Notes: generated by a model not told the origin, from the letters alone. Numbered from the stretch's first letter, positions 1 through 8,742 are shown. The stretch is DNA of 64,000 nucleotides from Shimia sp040225985 (GCF_040225985.1 NZ_JBBPEU010000006.1:62001-126000); one strand, 5' to 3'. Numbers and translations: made by a program.

Positions 1-44
1 CCGGCCCGCGCCAGCGCAATCAGATCCCCCTCGACAACCTGCAT
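1..44 (-). CDS. Start of a possible macrodomain-like protein (cut by window edge)
   Basis: Only the first 14 codons lie in the window. They read MQVVEGDLIALARA, which resembles the opening beta-strand and conserved Gly-Asp-Leu/Ile of ADP-ribose-binding macrodomain proteins. An AAGG purine stretch sits about 8-10 bases ahead of the ATG. The gene follows the PLP-dependent dehydratase on the same strand after a 58-base gap. The family assignment is a guess from very little sequence. Confidence 0.35.
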   Translation of the reverse strand, partial: MQVVEGDLIALARA

Positions 45-82
45 GGTCAGGCCCTTGCCGGACGGCGCACACCGCCCCCTGT

Positions 83-104
83 CTTCATCTTGCCAAAAAT
101 ACTC
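83..104 (-). repeat. Dispersed intergenic element, copy 1
   Basis: Read on the minus strand this is GAGTATTTTTGGCAAGATGAAG. It begins inside the stop codon of the dehydratase gene and lies between that gene and the next. It matches four other copies in the window (4367, 11327, 18634 and 24683) in the GAG-TATTTT, CAAGA and GAAG blocks. Confidence 0.6.
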
Positions 105-1077
105 AAATCTCCCGCGTCAACGCGGTGCGGAACATCTCGGCATCGACATTGCCGCCGGTGCAAACCGCGATCACGGCATCGCCTTCGATCCGGTCTCCAT
201 GGAACAAGGCCGCCGCCAGCGCCGCCGCGCCGCCCGGTTCCACCACGATCTTGAGCCGCGCAAAGGCCAGCGCCATGGCACGCAGGCAGTCCTCTTCACT
301 CACGACAAGGCCGGGGCCACACAGGCGTTGCATGATCGGAAAGGTGATTTCGCCGGGGGCGGGGGTGATGATCGCGTCACAAATGCTGCCCGACAGCTCC
401 GCGTTCTGCTCGATCCGCCCACTGGCCAGCGACCGGGCCACATCGTCGAACCCTTCAGGTTCGACCGGGCGGGCGCGCAGCCCCGGCGCGTCGGCCTCAA
501 GCGCCAGCGCGATCCCTGACGTTAGCCCGCCGCCACCGCAACAAACCAGCACATCGGCCTGTGCCACACCCGCGTCACCCGCCTGTTGCGCGATCTCAAG
601 ACCGGTTGTGCCTTGCCCCGCGATGACCTGCGGTTCGTCATAGGGTTTGATCAGTGTCAGCCCCCTCTCTCCCGCGATTTTGTCGCCCACGGCCTCGCGG
701 CTCTCACCGCCTGCGCGATCGTACAGAACCACCTCGGCCCCCAAGGCACGGGTGTTGTCGATCTTCATCTTCGGGGCATCGGCGGGCATGACGATTACGG
801 CAGGTGCGCTATGGGCTGCCGCGGCCATGGCCACGCCCTGCGCATGGTTGCCGCTGGAAAAGGCGATCACGCCGCGTGCGCGGGTTGCCGCGTCAAGGGC
901 CGACACAGCCGACCAGCCACCGCGAAACTTGAACGAACCGGTATGTTGCAGGCATTCGGGTTTAACGAACAGCCGCCGGCCCGCGATCTCGTCCAGAAAG
1001 GGCGAAGACAGCAAAGGCGTCTTGCGGGCATGGCCCTCAAGCCGCGTGGCGGCGGCGCGGATCATCTCGATATTCAT
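103..1077 (-). CDS. Threonine/serine dehydratase-family PLP enzyme
   Basis: A 324-residue fold-type II PLP enzyme of the threonine ammonia-lyase/serine racemase family. The PLP lysine is K50 in GSFKFRGG, the substrate loop is SSGNHAQG, and the phosphate-binding glycine loop is CCGGGGLTSG. There is no C-terminal ACT domain, so this is the catabolic or racemase-like short form rather than biosynthetic IlvA. The start is taken at MNIEMIR because that ATG overlaps the stop of the upstream hydrolase (ATGA), suggesting translational coupling. A longer reading starting at 1104 would run into the hydrolase gene. Its relative BhcB (62406-63374) lies in the same window with a different role. The exact substrate is not determined. 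Confidence 0.85.
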   Translation of the reverse strand: MNIEMIRAAATRLEGHARKTPLLSSPFLDEIAGRRLFVKPECLQHTGSFKFRGGWSAVSALDAATRARGVIAFSSGNHAQGVAMAAAAHSAPAVIVMPADAPKMKIDNTRALGAEVVLYDRAGGESREAVGDKIAGERGLTLIKPYDEPQVIAGQGTTGLEIAQQAGDAGVAQADVLVCCGGGGLTSGIALALEADAPGLRARPVEPEGFDDVARSLASGRIEQNAELSGSICDAIITPAPGEITFPIMQRLCGPGLVVSEEDCLRAMALAFARLKIVVEPGGAAALAAALFHGDRIEGDAVIAVCTGGNVDAEMFRTALTREI

Positions 1078-1910
1078 GTCCTGCGCTCCATGTCTGCAAT
1101 CCATTGGCGCAGGGCCGCGACCGACTCGGGTTCATCCAGAAACGGCACATGGCCGCGATCCGGCACTGTGGCCGCGATCAGCGGTTGCCGTTGCGCCATC
1201 TCGTCCAGCGTGTCGGCACTCATCAGGTCAGAGTTCGCGCCGCGAATGGCGGCCAGCGGCATCCCCGCCAGCCCGTCGTAGAATGGCCAAAGGTCCGGCG
1301 CCTCGGCCTTGGGGTCGAACGTCGCCAGGACCGCGTCGCGCAGTTTCGGGTCATAATTGATGGTCAGCCCGCCCTCGACCTCGATGAAGTGATGTTCCAC
1401 CTCTTCGCGCCAGCGGCTGTCGGGCACATTGGCAAAGCCCGCCATGCGCGTGCCGATGATATGCTGCGCCTCGTCCAGCGTTTTCCAGACAGGGTTCAGC
1501 CCGACAAAAGTGACCACCACCTCAAGCCCGGCGGTTTCGATCACCGGACCGATATCGACAAAACACACCCCCAGCATCCGGTCGCGCGCCATCGCGCCCA
1601 GGGTCAGTGCGATCAACCCGCCGCGCGAGGTGCCCAGAAAGGCGGCTGCCTCAAGTCCCAGATGATCCATCAGTTCCAGCACATCCTGCGCCTCGCGCGG
1701 GACGGAATAAGTCATGAAATCCTCGGCCCAATCCGACTGGCCGCGCCCGCGATAATCGGGCCGGATCACGCGGCAGCCCTGCAGGGCGGGCATGGCATAG
1801 TCAAAATCGCTGCCATTGCGGGTCAGGCCCGACAGGCAGATCACGGGCAGGCCATCGCCCTCGTCGGTGTAGTAAAGGGAAAGGCCGTCAGAACTGGCAA
1901 AACGGGGCAA
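1074..1910 (-). CDS. Alpha/beta hydrolase
   Basis: A 278-residue alpha/beta-hydrolase fold protein. The nucleophile elbow is GTSRGG with serine about residue 95, and the late histidine is in the DRGHVPFLDEP segment. The oxyanion region LSGLTRNGSDF and the PDYRGRGQSD strand are typical of the family. It overlaps the downstream dehydratase by four bases and lies one base from the haloacid dehalogenase gene, so the three are probably one transcript. The substrate is unknown. Confidence 0.85.
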   Translation of the reverse strand: MPRFASSDGLSLYYTDEGDGLPVICLSGLTRNGSDFDYAMPALQGCRVIRPDYRGRGQSDWAEDFMTYSVPREAQDVLELMDHLGLEAAAFLGTSRGGLIALTLGAMARDRMLGVCFVDIGPVIETAGLEVVVTFVGLNPVWKTLDEAQHIIGTRMAGFANVPDSRWREEVEHHFIEVEGGLTINYDPKLRDAVLATFDPKAEAPDLWPFYDGLAGMPLAAIRGANSDLMSADTLDEMAQRQPLIAATVPDRGHVPFLDEPESVAALRQWIADMERRT

Positions 1911-1911
1911 G

Positions 1912-2598
1912 TCAGGCTCCTGTCAGGTCGGGAATGGTCGTAAGGTCGGAAAGGATGTTGTGCGGGGTCCAGGGCAGGCGGTCGACGGGGTCGCCCGCGC
2001 GGTTTACCCAAACGGTGTGAAAACCATAGCCCGCCGCGCCTGCGGCATCCCACCCGTTCGAGGACACGAACAGCACTTCGGCCTTCGTGCAACCAAACCG
2101 CTGGCCAACAAGGTCATAGACCGCACTGGCGGGTTTGAAGATGCCCACATCCTCGACGCTCAGGACGTCGTCCAGCACGTCACCGATCCCGGCGCTGTCG
2201 ACCGCGCCGCGCAGCATGTCGGGCGACCCGTTCGACAGGATCGCCGTGTTCAGTCCTCGCGCCTTGAGCGCAGCCAGCATCGCGGGCACCTCGGGATAGC
2301 AACTGAGTTCCCAGTAGAGTTGCAACAGCCGGTCTCGCAGATCGGCATCCCCGTCCAGCCCGTTGGCCTCGAGCGCCCAATCCAGCCCGTCCTGCGTCAC
2401 GCGCCAGAAATCGTCATGCGCACCGGTGATGGCGCGCAGCCAGGTGTATTGCAGCTGTTTCAGCCGCCAGTGCTCGGCCACCTTGGGCCAATGCGCGGCA
2501 AAGCTTTCGCGGCCCGGTTCGGCGGCAGCCTCGCGCGCGGCGGCGGCCACGTCGAACAAGGTGCCATAGGCATCGAAAATGCAGGTTGTGATGGTCAT
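1912..2598 (-). CDS. Haloacid dehalogenase, type II
   Basis: A 228-residue HAD-superfamily protein of the L-2-haloacid dehalogenase type. Motif I is FDAYGTLFD with the nucleophile Asp at residue 9, the Ser/Asn motif is LSNGSPDML, the lysine motif is KPASAVYDLV and the last motif is FVSSNGWDAAGA. The SSNGWD segment is characteristic of type II dehalogenases, which hydrolyse 2-haloalkanoates to 2-hydroxyacids. The ATG at 2598 is preceded by a purine-rich GAGAGAGGGAA ribosome-binding region. The longer open frame reaching 3114 runs antisense through the FKBP gene and is not used. Confidence 0.88.
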   Translation of the reverse strand: MTITTCIFDAYGTLFDVAAAAREAAAEPGRESFAAHWPKVAEHWRLKQLQYTWLRAITGAHDDFWRVTQDGLDWALEANGLDGDADLRDRLLQLYWELSCYPEVPAMLAALKARGLNTAILSNGSPDMLRGAVDSAGIGDVLDDVLSVEDVGIFKPASAVYDLVGQRFGCTKAEVLFVSSNGWDAAGAAGYGFHTVWVNRAGDPVDRLPWTPHNILSDLTTIPDLTGA

Positions 2599-2739
2599 GT
2601 TTGTTCCCTCTCTCGGGCGCCATACTGTCAGCTTGAGCGGTGCTGTCAAAGCCTGTTTGCCTTTCCGGCCCCGACCCCCTAGGGTGCGGCACTTGATCCA
2701 AGGGCCAATGCCCGCACACAAACCAGAATTGGACATGTT

Positions 2740-3168
2740 ATGACTGTTGCGAAATCGGGCGATAAGGTCCGCATCCACTATACCGGTACGCTGAGCGATG
2801 GCTCGGTCTTCGACAGCTCGGAAGGGCGCGATCCGCTTGAGTTCACACTTGGCTCGGGTCAGGTGATCCCCGGTTTCGACGCAGGCGTGACCGGCATGTC
2901 GGTTGGCGAGAAAAAGACGATCGAGATCCCCTCGGACCAGGCCTATGGCCCCTCGCATCCCGAAGCCATTCAGGACGTTCCGCGTGAACAGATCCCGGCG
3001 GAAATCCCGCTTGAGGTGGGTCTGCAACTGCAGATGCAGGCGCCCACCGGACAGGTCGTGCCTGTGACCGTGATCGAGATCACCGAAGAGGCCGTGACGC
3101 TGGACGCCAACCACGCGCTGGCCGGCAAGGACCTGACCTTTGCGCTGGAGCTGGTCTCGGTCGGCTGA
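2740..3168 (+). CDS. FKBP-type peptidyl-prolyl cis-trans isomerase (SlyD-like)
   Basis: A 142-residue cytoplasmic prolyl isomerase and chaperone. The FKBP core is split in the SlyD manner: YTGTLSDGSVFDSS, then the G-x-VIPGFDAGVTGM segment, then an insert-in-flap region of about 50 residues (AYGPSHPEAIQDVPREQIP onward), then the final strand LTFALELVSV. No signal peptide and no histidine-rich metal-binding tail of the E. coli SlyD kind. Single-gene unit closed by a strong terminator. Confidence 0.9.
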   Translation: MTVAKSGDKVRIHYTGTLSDGSVFDSSEGRDPLEFTLGSGQVIPGFDAGVTGMSVGEKKTIEIPSDQAYGPSHPEAIQDVPREQIPAEIPLEVGLQLQMQAPTGQVVPVTVIEITEEAVTLDANHALAGKDLTFALELVSVG

Positions 3169-3200
3169 TCCGCACCATTTACCACCGCTGAGTTCCGAAG

Positions 3201-3228
3201 AGCCCGCAGTTTTGCGGGCTTTTCTTTT
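3201..3228 (+). terminator. Rho-independent terminator after the FKBP gene
   Basis: AGCCCGCA, a GTTT loop and TGCGGGCT form a perfect 8-bp stem followed by TTTCTTTT. Confidence 0.85.
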
Positions 3229-3270
3229 GCCGCGTACTGGCGCAGCTTGTCAGACACGGAGGCAGATCAC

Positions 3271-4323
3271 ATGACACATTGGCTTTTTCAGCAACTCGGG
3301 GTGAAGCATCCGGTGATACAGGCCCCCATGGCCGGGGTTTCGACGCCTGACATGGCGGCAGCAGTGTCCGATGCCGGAGGGCTTGGGTCGCTGGGGCTCG
3401 GTGCCAGCACTGTCGCTGCCGCGCGGGCGATGATTGCTGAAACCCGACGCCTGACCGATCACTCTTTCAACGTCAACCTGTTCTGCCATCTGCCCGCGTC
3501 ACGCGATCCGGCGCGTGAGGCCGCGTGGCTGGCGGCCATGGCGCCCGAGTTTGCCCGTTTCGGGGCCGCGCCCCCAGAGGCCCTGCACGAGATTTACGAG
3601 AGCTTCCAGACCAACGACGCCATGCTGGAGATGTTGCTGGAGGAGAGGCCCGCCGTTGTCAGCTTCCACTTTGGCCTGCCAGCGCCCGAGAAGATCGTGG
3701 CGCTCAGGGACGCGGGCTGTGTGTTGCTGGCCTCTGCCACTTCGTTGGACGAGGCCCGCGCCATCGCGGCGGCGGGGATTGACGCGATCGTGGCACAGGG
3801 GATCGAGGCCGGCGGGCATCGCGGTGTGTTTGACCCGGGCGCCCCGGATGCGGCTCTGTCGACCGCCGATCTTGTGCATCTGTTGGTTGGGCAGGTACCT
3901 TGCCCCGTGATCGCAGCCGGGGGGATCATGTCGGGCGGTGACATCCGGCGGATGCTCGATCTGGGCGCGGTCGCGGCGCAACTGGGCACGGCCTTTGTCG
4001 CCTGTGACGAAAGCGCGGCGGATGCGGCCTATCGCGCTGCGCTGGTCGATCCTGCGGTGAACCCGTCGGTGCTGACGCCGGCGCTGTCGGGGCGACCGGC
4101 GCGTTGTTTGCAGAACCGCTTCGTGCGCTGGTCCGAAACCGCGCGCGTGCCCGTACCGTCCTATCCGGTGGCTTACGATGCAGCCAAGGCGCTGGCTGCG
4201 GCGTCCCACGCGGCGGGGGAGGTCGGCTACGGCGCGCAATGGGCCGGGACAGGGGCGATGCAGGCGCGTGCGGTCCCCGCCTCCGATATCATGGCGGGGC
4301 TGGTGGCAGAGATGACCGCATAA
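3271..4323 (+). CDS. Nitronate monooxygenase-like NAD(P)H-dependent flavin oxidoreductase
   Basis: A 350-residue FMN TIM-barrel protein of the 2-nitropropane dioxygenase family. It opens with KHPVIQAPMAGVSTP, carries AQGIEAGGHRG (the usual catalytic-His region of nitronate monooxygenases) and the FMN phosphate site PVIAAGGIMSG...GAVAAQLGTAF. The ATG at 3271 is chosen over an upstream TTG at 3247 because GGAGG lies nine bases before it. Family members oxidise nitronates to carbonyl compounds and nitrite; several related proteins have other roles, so the substrate is open. Confidence 0.85.
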   Translation: MTHWLFQQLGVKHPVIQAPMAGVSTPDMAAAVSDAGGLGSLGLGASTVAAARAMIAETRRLTDHSFNVNLFCHLPASRDPAREAAWLAAMAPEFARFGAAPPEALHEIYESFQTNDAMLEMLLEERPAVVSFHFGLPAPEKIVALRDAGCVLLASATSLDEARAIAAAGIDAIVAQGIEAGGHRGVFDPGAPDAALSTADLVHLLVGQVPCPVIAAGGIMSGGDIRRMLDLGAVAAQLGTAFVACDESAADAAYRAALVDPAVNPSVLTPALSGRPARCLQNRFVRWSETARVPVPSYPVAYDAAKALAAASHAAGEVGYGAQWAGTGAMQARAVPASDIMAGLVAEMTA

Positions 4324-4390
4324 GGGGCGCTGCCCCTCTTTGCCCCTGACGGGGCCAATTCACCCCGGAGTATTTTGCGCAAGATGAAGC
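4324..4390 (+). repeat. Dispersed intergenic element, copy 2, with GC stem-loops
   Basis: Directly after the stop codon come two short hairpins (GGGGC-GCT-GCCCC at 4324 and GCCCC-TGAC-GGGGC at 4342), then CACCCC and the element core GGAGTATTTTGCGCAAGATGAAG at 4367-4389. Same orientation as the upstream gene. Confidence 0.6.
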
Positions 4391-4467
4391 CGGGCCTTGG
4401 CCCGACGTTGCGCGCTGGGCGCGGCGGGGGTTAGGCTCGGGGCAGGCCCACAGCGCAGGAGAGTGTC

Positions 4468-5055
4468 ATGGACAACCCGATGCAGGATATTCTGGACCGG
4501 ATGGCAAAGTTGCAGGACCAGCTTGAAGACGAAATCGGCAAGCGTCGCGCGGCGTTTCGCTATCGGCTCGACAATGGGCGGGTGGTGTTCGAGGCCGAGG
4601 CGCGCAAACGCCACCGGGCGTTGCGCGTGCGGTTCTGGGCGTTCCTGCGGGCCACGCGGCCCTTGGTGGTGCTGACCGCGCCGGTGATATATGCGCTGAT
4701 CATCCCCTTCTTGATCCTTGATCTTTTCGTGACGGTCTATCACGCGATCTGTTTTCCGGTTTATGGCATCCCCAAGGTACGGCGGCGTGATCATGTCCGC
4801 ATCGACCGCCATCACCTTGCCTATCTCAACGCCCTGCAAAAGCTGAACTGTGTCTATTGCGGCTATTGCAACGGGGTCGTGTCCTATGTGCGCGAGATCG
4901 CCAGCCGGACCGAGGCCTATTGGTGCCCGATCAAGCACGCCGCCCGCATCAATGGCGCACATGCGCGCTATGCGGGTTTCATGGAGTTCGGGGATGGTGA
5001 GGGGTTCGAGGCGGGGGTGGTCCAATCGCGTAACCGCCTGCGCCAGGAAGAGTGA
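4468..5055 (+). CDS. Uncharacterised membrane protein with CxxCxxC metal-binding-like cluster
   Basis: A 195-residue protein of no family I can name. It has a charged N-terminal region, a single hydrophobic stretch (about residues 65-95, which could cross the membrane twice), then a soluble part with C128, C131 and C134 (CVYCGYC) and WCPIKHA around C153. Three closely spaced cysteines plus a later Cys/His set suggest metal or Fe-S binding. The start has a good AGGAGAG site eight bases upstream. Lone gene between the flavin oxidoreductase and the convergent fabI. Confidence 0.75.
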   Translation: MDNPMQDILDRMAKLQDQLEDEIGKRRAAFRYRLDNGRVVFEAEARKRHRALRVRFWAFLRATRPLVVLTAPVIYALIIPFLILDLFVTVYHAICFPVYGIPKVRRRDHVRIDRHHLAYLNALQKLNCVYCGYCNGVVSYVREIASRTEAYWCPIKHAARINGAHARYAGFMEFGDGEGFEAGVVQSRNRLRQEE

Positions 5056-5056
5056 C

Positions 5057-5085
5057 GCGCCCCCGCCTTTGGCGGGCAGGGGCGC
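5057..5085. terminator. Hairpin between convergent genes
   Basis: GCGCCCC-CGCC-TTT-GGCG-GGCA-GGGGCGC folds into a strong stem in the gap between the Cys-rich membrane protein and fabI. No good U-run on either strand, so termination efficiency is uncertain. Confidence 0.5.
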
Positions 5086-5104
5086 GGTGTTTGTCAGGCC
5101 CGGA

Positions 5105-5896
5105 TCACAGGTTTTCCGGCTGTGGCATGCCCAGCACGTGATAGCCGCCATCGACGCGGATGATCTCGCCGGTGGTGCAGGCACCTGCATCCGAGGCAAG
5201 GTAGACGGCGGTGCCGCCCACGGCCTCGAGCGTGGCATTGGCGCGCATCGGAGCGTTCTGCTCGGTCTGGCGGAAGGTCTTGCGCGCGCCGCTGATCGCG
5301 GCCCCGGCCAGCGTTTTCATCGGCCCGGGCGAGATCGCGTTGACGCGGATACCATCGGGGCCAAGATCATTGGCAAGATAGCGGGTCGCGGCCTCGAGCG
5401 CGGCCTTTGCCACACCCATGACATTGTAGAAGGGGGTCACACGGTTCGAGCCCTGGTAGGTCAGGGTCAGGATCGTGCCGCCATTTTCCTTCATCATCGG
5501 ATGCGCCCGGCGCGCCACTTCGATCAGCGAGTAGCACGAGATATCCAGCGAGTTCTTGAAGTTTGCGCGGCTGGTGTCCATGAAGCGCCCGCCAAGTTCG
5601 TTCTTGTCGGAATAGGCGATTGCGTGCACGAGGAAATCAATCGTGCCCCAGCGGTCTTGCAACTGGGCAAAGGCGGCATCCAGCGAAACATCGTCCGTCA
5701 CGTCGACATCCACCATGAAGTCGCTGCCGACGCTGGCGGCAAGGGGGGCAAGGCGCTTGCCAAAGCCTTCGCCCTGGTAGGTAAAGGCCAGTTCGGCCCC
5801 GGCTTCGGCCATTGCCTTGGCAATGCCCCAGGCGATCGAGCGTTCATTGGCGACGCCCATGATCAGGCCGCGTTTGCCTTTCATCTGGTCAGACAT
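5105..5896 (-). CDS. fabI: Enoyl-[acyl-carrier-protein] reductase (NADH)
   Basis: A 263-residue short-chain dehydrogenase-fold protein carrying out the last reduction of the fatty acid elongation cycle. Diagnostic FabI features are the N-terminal MGVANERSIAWGIA nucleotide-binding segment in place of the classical TGxxxGxG, the active-site YNVMGVAKAALEA (Y-x6-K) and ISPGPMKTLAGAAI. It starts five bases after the fabB stop, so fabB-fabI are co-transcribed. Confidence 0.95.
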   Translation of the reverse strand: MSDQMKGKRGLIMGVANERSIAWGIAKAMAEAGAELAFTYQGEGFGKRLAPLAASVGSDFMVDVDVTDDVSLDAAFAQLQDRWGTIDFLVHAIAYSDKNELGGRFMDTSRANFKNSLDISCYSLIEVARRAHPMMKENGGTILTLTYQGSNRVTPFYNVMGVAKAALEAATRYLANDLGPDGIRVNAISPGPMKTLAGAAISGARKTFRQTEQNAPMRANATLEAVGGTAVYLASDAGACTTGEIIRVDGGYHVLGMPQPENL

Positions 5897-5901
5897 CCGG
5901 C

Positions 5902-7131
5902 TTACCCCTTGTATTTCGACAGGATCATGGATCCGTTGGTGCCACCAAAGCCGAAGCTGTTGGTCATGACGCTGTCCAGACCCGCGTTTTCCACCAGTTT
6001 GGTCGCGATTTCGCCATCCTTGATTGCGGGGTCAAGTGTCTCGACATTGATCGAGGGCGTGATGAAGTCATTGTCCAGCATAAGCAGGCAGAAAATCGCC
6101 TCGAGCGCGCCCGCCGCGCCCTGGGCGTGGCCGGTCATCGACTTGGTCGAAGAGATCGGCGGCTGTTGCAGCCCGTCAAAAACGCGGCGCACGGCCTCGA
6201 CCTCGCCCACGTCGCCGACCGGGGTCGAGGTGCCATGGGCGTTGATATAATCGACCTTGCGGCCTTCGGGCAGGGTTTGCAGCGCAAGGCGCATGGCGCG
6301 TTCGCCGCCTTCGCCCGAGGGGGCCACCATATCGTGGCCGTCCGAGGTGGCCGCAAAGCCCGTGACCTCTGCATAGATCTTGGCGCCGCGCGCCAGCGCG
6401 TGGTCAAGGTCTTCCAGCACGACAATGCCGCCGCCACCCGAGATGACAAAGCCGTCGCGGCTTTCGTCAAAGGCGCGCGAGGCGGTTTCGGGGGCGTCGT
6501 TATACTTGGACGACATCGCACCCATTGCGTCGAACAGGCAGGACAGGGTCCAGTCCAGTTCCTCGCCGCCGCCGGCAAACATCACGTCCTGCTTGCCCAT
6601 CATGATCTGTTCGGCCGCATTGCCGATGCAATGCAGCGAGGTTGAGCAGGCCGAGGTGATCGAATAGTTGATGCCCTTGATCTTGAACGCGGTCGCAAGG
6701 TTGGCCGAGATCGTGGACGACATGCATTTCGGCACGGCAAACGGGCCGATCCGCTTGGTCGCGCCGGATTTCAGCACGGTCTGGTGCGCGGTCAGCATGG
6801 CGCTGGTCGAGGGGCCGCCGGAACCAGCCACAAGACCGGTGCGGGTGTTGACGATCTGGTCTTCGGTCAGGCCGGAGTCGGCAATCGCCTGTTGCATGGC
6901 GATGTGGGCATAAGCCGCCCCATCGCCCATGAAGCGCAGCGCGCGCTTGTCTATATGTTCCTTCGGGTCGATCTTGAGCGTGCCCGCAATCTGGCTGCGG
7001 AACCCGTGTTCAACCATTTCGGGGCTGGCTTCGATGCCGGATTTCCCGGCCTTGAGCGAGGCGGTGACCTCTTCGGCATTGTTGCCGATGGACGAGACAA
7101 TGCCCAGTCCGGTGACGACGACACGACGCAT
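5902..7131 (-). CDS. fabB: Beta-ketoacyl-ACP synthase I
   Basis: A 409-residue thiolase-fold condensing enzyme. The nucleophile Cys162 is in TSACSTSLHC, and the two histidines are in NAHGTSTPVGD and KSMTGHAQGAAGA. FabB rather than FabF is inferred from the length, from fabI next to it and from fabA in the same window; together FabA and FabB make unsaturated fatty acids anaerobically. In many Rhodobacterales fabA lies immediately upstream of fabB, but here about 3 kb with psd-pssA and two small genes intervenes. Confidence 0.92.
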   Translation of the reverse strand: MRRVVVTGLGIVSSIGNNAEEVTASLKAGKSGIEASPEMVEHGFRSQIAGTLKIDPKEHIDKRALRFMGDGAAYAHIAMQQAIADSGLTEDQIVNTRTGLVAGSGGPSTSAMLTAHQTVLKSGATKRIGPFAVPKCMSSTISANLATAFKIKGINYSITSACSTSLHCIGNAAEQIMMGKQDVMFAGGGEELDWTLSCLFDAMGAMSSKYNDAPETASRAFDESRDGFVISGGGGIVVLEDLDHALARGAKIYAEVTGFAATSDGHDMVAPSGEGGERAMRLALQTLPEGRKVDYINAHGTSTPVGDVGEVEAVRRVFDGLQQPPISSTKSMTGHAQGAAGALEAIFCLLMLDNDFITPSINVETLDPAIKDGEIATKLVENAGLDSVMTNSFGFGGTNGSMILSKYKG

Positions 7132-7255
7132 ACGTGCTCTCCCTTATTTGCTTGCTTTCTTACTAGGGGTTGAGGCGCAGAGGTGCAAGGTGGGTTGGGC
7201 TGGCTAAGGCGCTTGGCTCATGAGATCGGCGCGGGGTGCTGTCGTCGGTCGCGGG

Positions 7256-8008
7256 TCATGTCCGCGGTTTCTTTGACAGATACTCGGTTTTGAGCCCCCA
7301 TAGCACGAGCCCGATATAGGCGACGCTGAGCAGGGCAAGGGTGGTCCAGAGATATGTCAGCAAAGCAGCCACCAACAGCACCGTGCCCAGAAGGACGAAT
7401 TTCGTATTCCGCTGGTCCACCACGACATTCTTGAACGAATAGGTGGGGATGCGGCTGATCATCAGCAACCCGATGATGCAGACATAGATGGCGGTAACCA
7501 CCGGGGATGTCACAGGAGCCCCGGACAGGGCAAAGCTGACCACCATGGGCAGCAATACGAGCACCGCCCCGGCGGGTGATGGGATGCCGACAAAGTAGTC
7601 GGATGAATGCCCTTCTGCACCCAACCGGTTGCTGACGTTGAAACGGGCCAGCCGCAGAACACAGCAGATCGCGTAGGTGAGAACCGCGATCCAGCCCGCG
7701 CCCCCAAAATCGTGCAGCGTCCAGCTGTAGAGGATCAACACGGGCGCAACGCCGAAATTCACGAAATCCGCCAGTGAGTCGAGTTCGGCACCGATCGGGG
7801 ATTCCGCTTTCATCAGGCGCGCGAGCCGCCCATCCAGACCATCCAGGATGCAGGCCACCAGGATCAAACGCACCGAGGTTTCGTAATTTCCTTCATAGGC
7901 AAAACGGATCGCCGTCAGACCAGCACAGATGGCCATGACGGTCATCAGGTTTGGCAACAACAGGAAAACCGGCACACTGCGTTTCTTGGTGGGGGGCGGC
8001 TTGGACAT
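7256..8008 (-). CDS. pssA: CDP-diacylglycerol-serine O-phosphatidyltransferase
   Basis: A 250-residue polytopic membrane enzyme making phosphatidylserine from CDP-diacylglycerol and serine. The CDP-alcohol phosphatidyltransferase signature is present as DGLDGRLAR...GAELDSLAD, with aspartates at residues 56, 59, 77 and 81. The sequence is hydrophobic with several predicted helices. It starts two bases after the psd stop, so the two steps to phosphatidylethanolamine are encoded together. Confidence 0.93.
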   Translation of the reverse strand: MSKPPPTKKRSVPVFLLLPNLMTVMAICAGLTAIRFAYEGNYETSVRLILVACILDGLDGRLARLMKAESPIGAELDSLADFVNFGVAPVLILYSWTLHDFGGAGWIAVLTYAICCVLRLARFNVSNRLGAEGHSSDYFVGIPSPAGAVLVLLPMVVSFALSGAPVTSPVVTAIYVCIIGLLMISRIPTYSFKNVVVDQRNTKFVLLGTVLLVAALLTYLWTTLALLSVAYIGLVLWGLKTEYLSKKPRT

Positions 8009-8010
8009 GG

Positions 8011-8703
8011 TCAGTCCGCCCGCGCGGACCGGGGCGGCTCGTCCGAGGTCAGGTCGGCCAGAACGGTTTCGCCGGAAATCATGGTTTGTCCCACGCTGAC
8101 CATCGGATGCACATCATCCGGCAAGTAGACGTCCAGCCGTGACCCAAAGCGGATCAGGCCGAACCGTTCACCGGTTTTCACGGTGTCGCCGGTGGCGGAG
8201 AAACAGACAATCCGCCGCGCCACCAGCCCGGCAATCTGCACGACCGCGATTTTCCGTCCATCCGCCATTTCGATGCACAGGCTGTTGCGTTCGTTGTCAG
8301 AGCTTGCCTTGTCGAGAGAGGCGTTGAAGAACTTGCCCGGCCGATAGGCGATGGCGGCAATCCGGCCTGCAACAGGCGCGCGGTTCACATGGCAGTTGAA
8401 CACGCTCATGAATACGCTGACCCGGGTCAGCGCCTCGTCCGGCATGCCAAGTTCTGCCGGCGGCACGGCTTTTTCGATCAGGGACACCACGCCGTCTGCG
8501 GGACTGACAATCAGGCCGTCGCGCACAGGCGTCGCACGGACCGGATCGCGGAAGAAGTAATAGCACCAGACCGTCAACCCGACCCCGATCCAACCCAAGA
8601 CAGAGGAAACCAGGAACAGAACAGCCGTCACAGCTGCGAAAATGGCGACAAACTTTCGCCCTTCGGGATGCATTGGCTTGAGGAACGTATCGCGCATTTT
8701 CAT
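8011..8703 (-). CDS. psd: Phosphatidylserine decarboxylase proenzyme (short form)
   Basis: A 230-residue precursor of the pyruvoyl enzyme that makes phosphatidylethanolamine. It has an N-terminal membrane segment (about 18-50), the conserved FMSVFNCHVNRAP, and the self-cleavage site Gly-Ser at about 187-188 in RFGSRLDVYLP, the short-form equivalent of LGST. The ATG at 8703 has AGGTGA eight bases upstream; a GTG four codons earlier (8715) is also possible. First gene of the psd-pssA operon. Confidence 0.92.
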   Translation of the reverse strand: MKMRDTFLKPMHPEGRKFVAIFAAVTAVLFLVSSVLGWIGVGLTVWCYYFFRDPVRATPVRDGLIVSPADGVVSLIEKAVPPAELGMPDEALTRVSVFMSVFNCHVNRAPVAGRIAAIAYRPGKFFNASLDKASSDNERNSLCIEMADGRKIAVVQIAGLVARRIVCFSATGDTVKTGERFGLIRFGSRLDVYLPDDVHPMVSVGQTMISGETVLADLTSDEPPRSARAD

Positions 8704-8720
8704 TGAAGGTATCACCTGAT

Positions 8721-8742
8721 TAGGACGTCTCCGAATGTCCTA
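8721..8742. promoter_or_regulatory. Inverted repeat upstream of psd
   Basis: TAGGAC, ten bases, GTCCTA: a perfect 6-bp dyad 18-39 bases ahead of the psd ATG. It could be an operator of the psd-pssA operon. Not a known named box. Confidence 0.35.

Noticed and set aside
1912..3114. A 400-codon frame on the minus strand containing the haloacid dehalogenase
   Set aside because: The first 170 codons run antisense through the FKBP gene; the dehalogenase has a clean ATG with ribosome site at 2598.
4850..6250. Long plus-strand open frame (466 codons)
   Set aside because: It is the shadow of fabI and fabB; its composition is not protein-like and the fab genes have all catalytic motifs.
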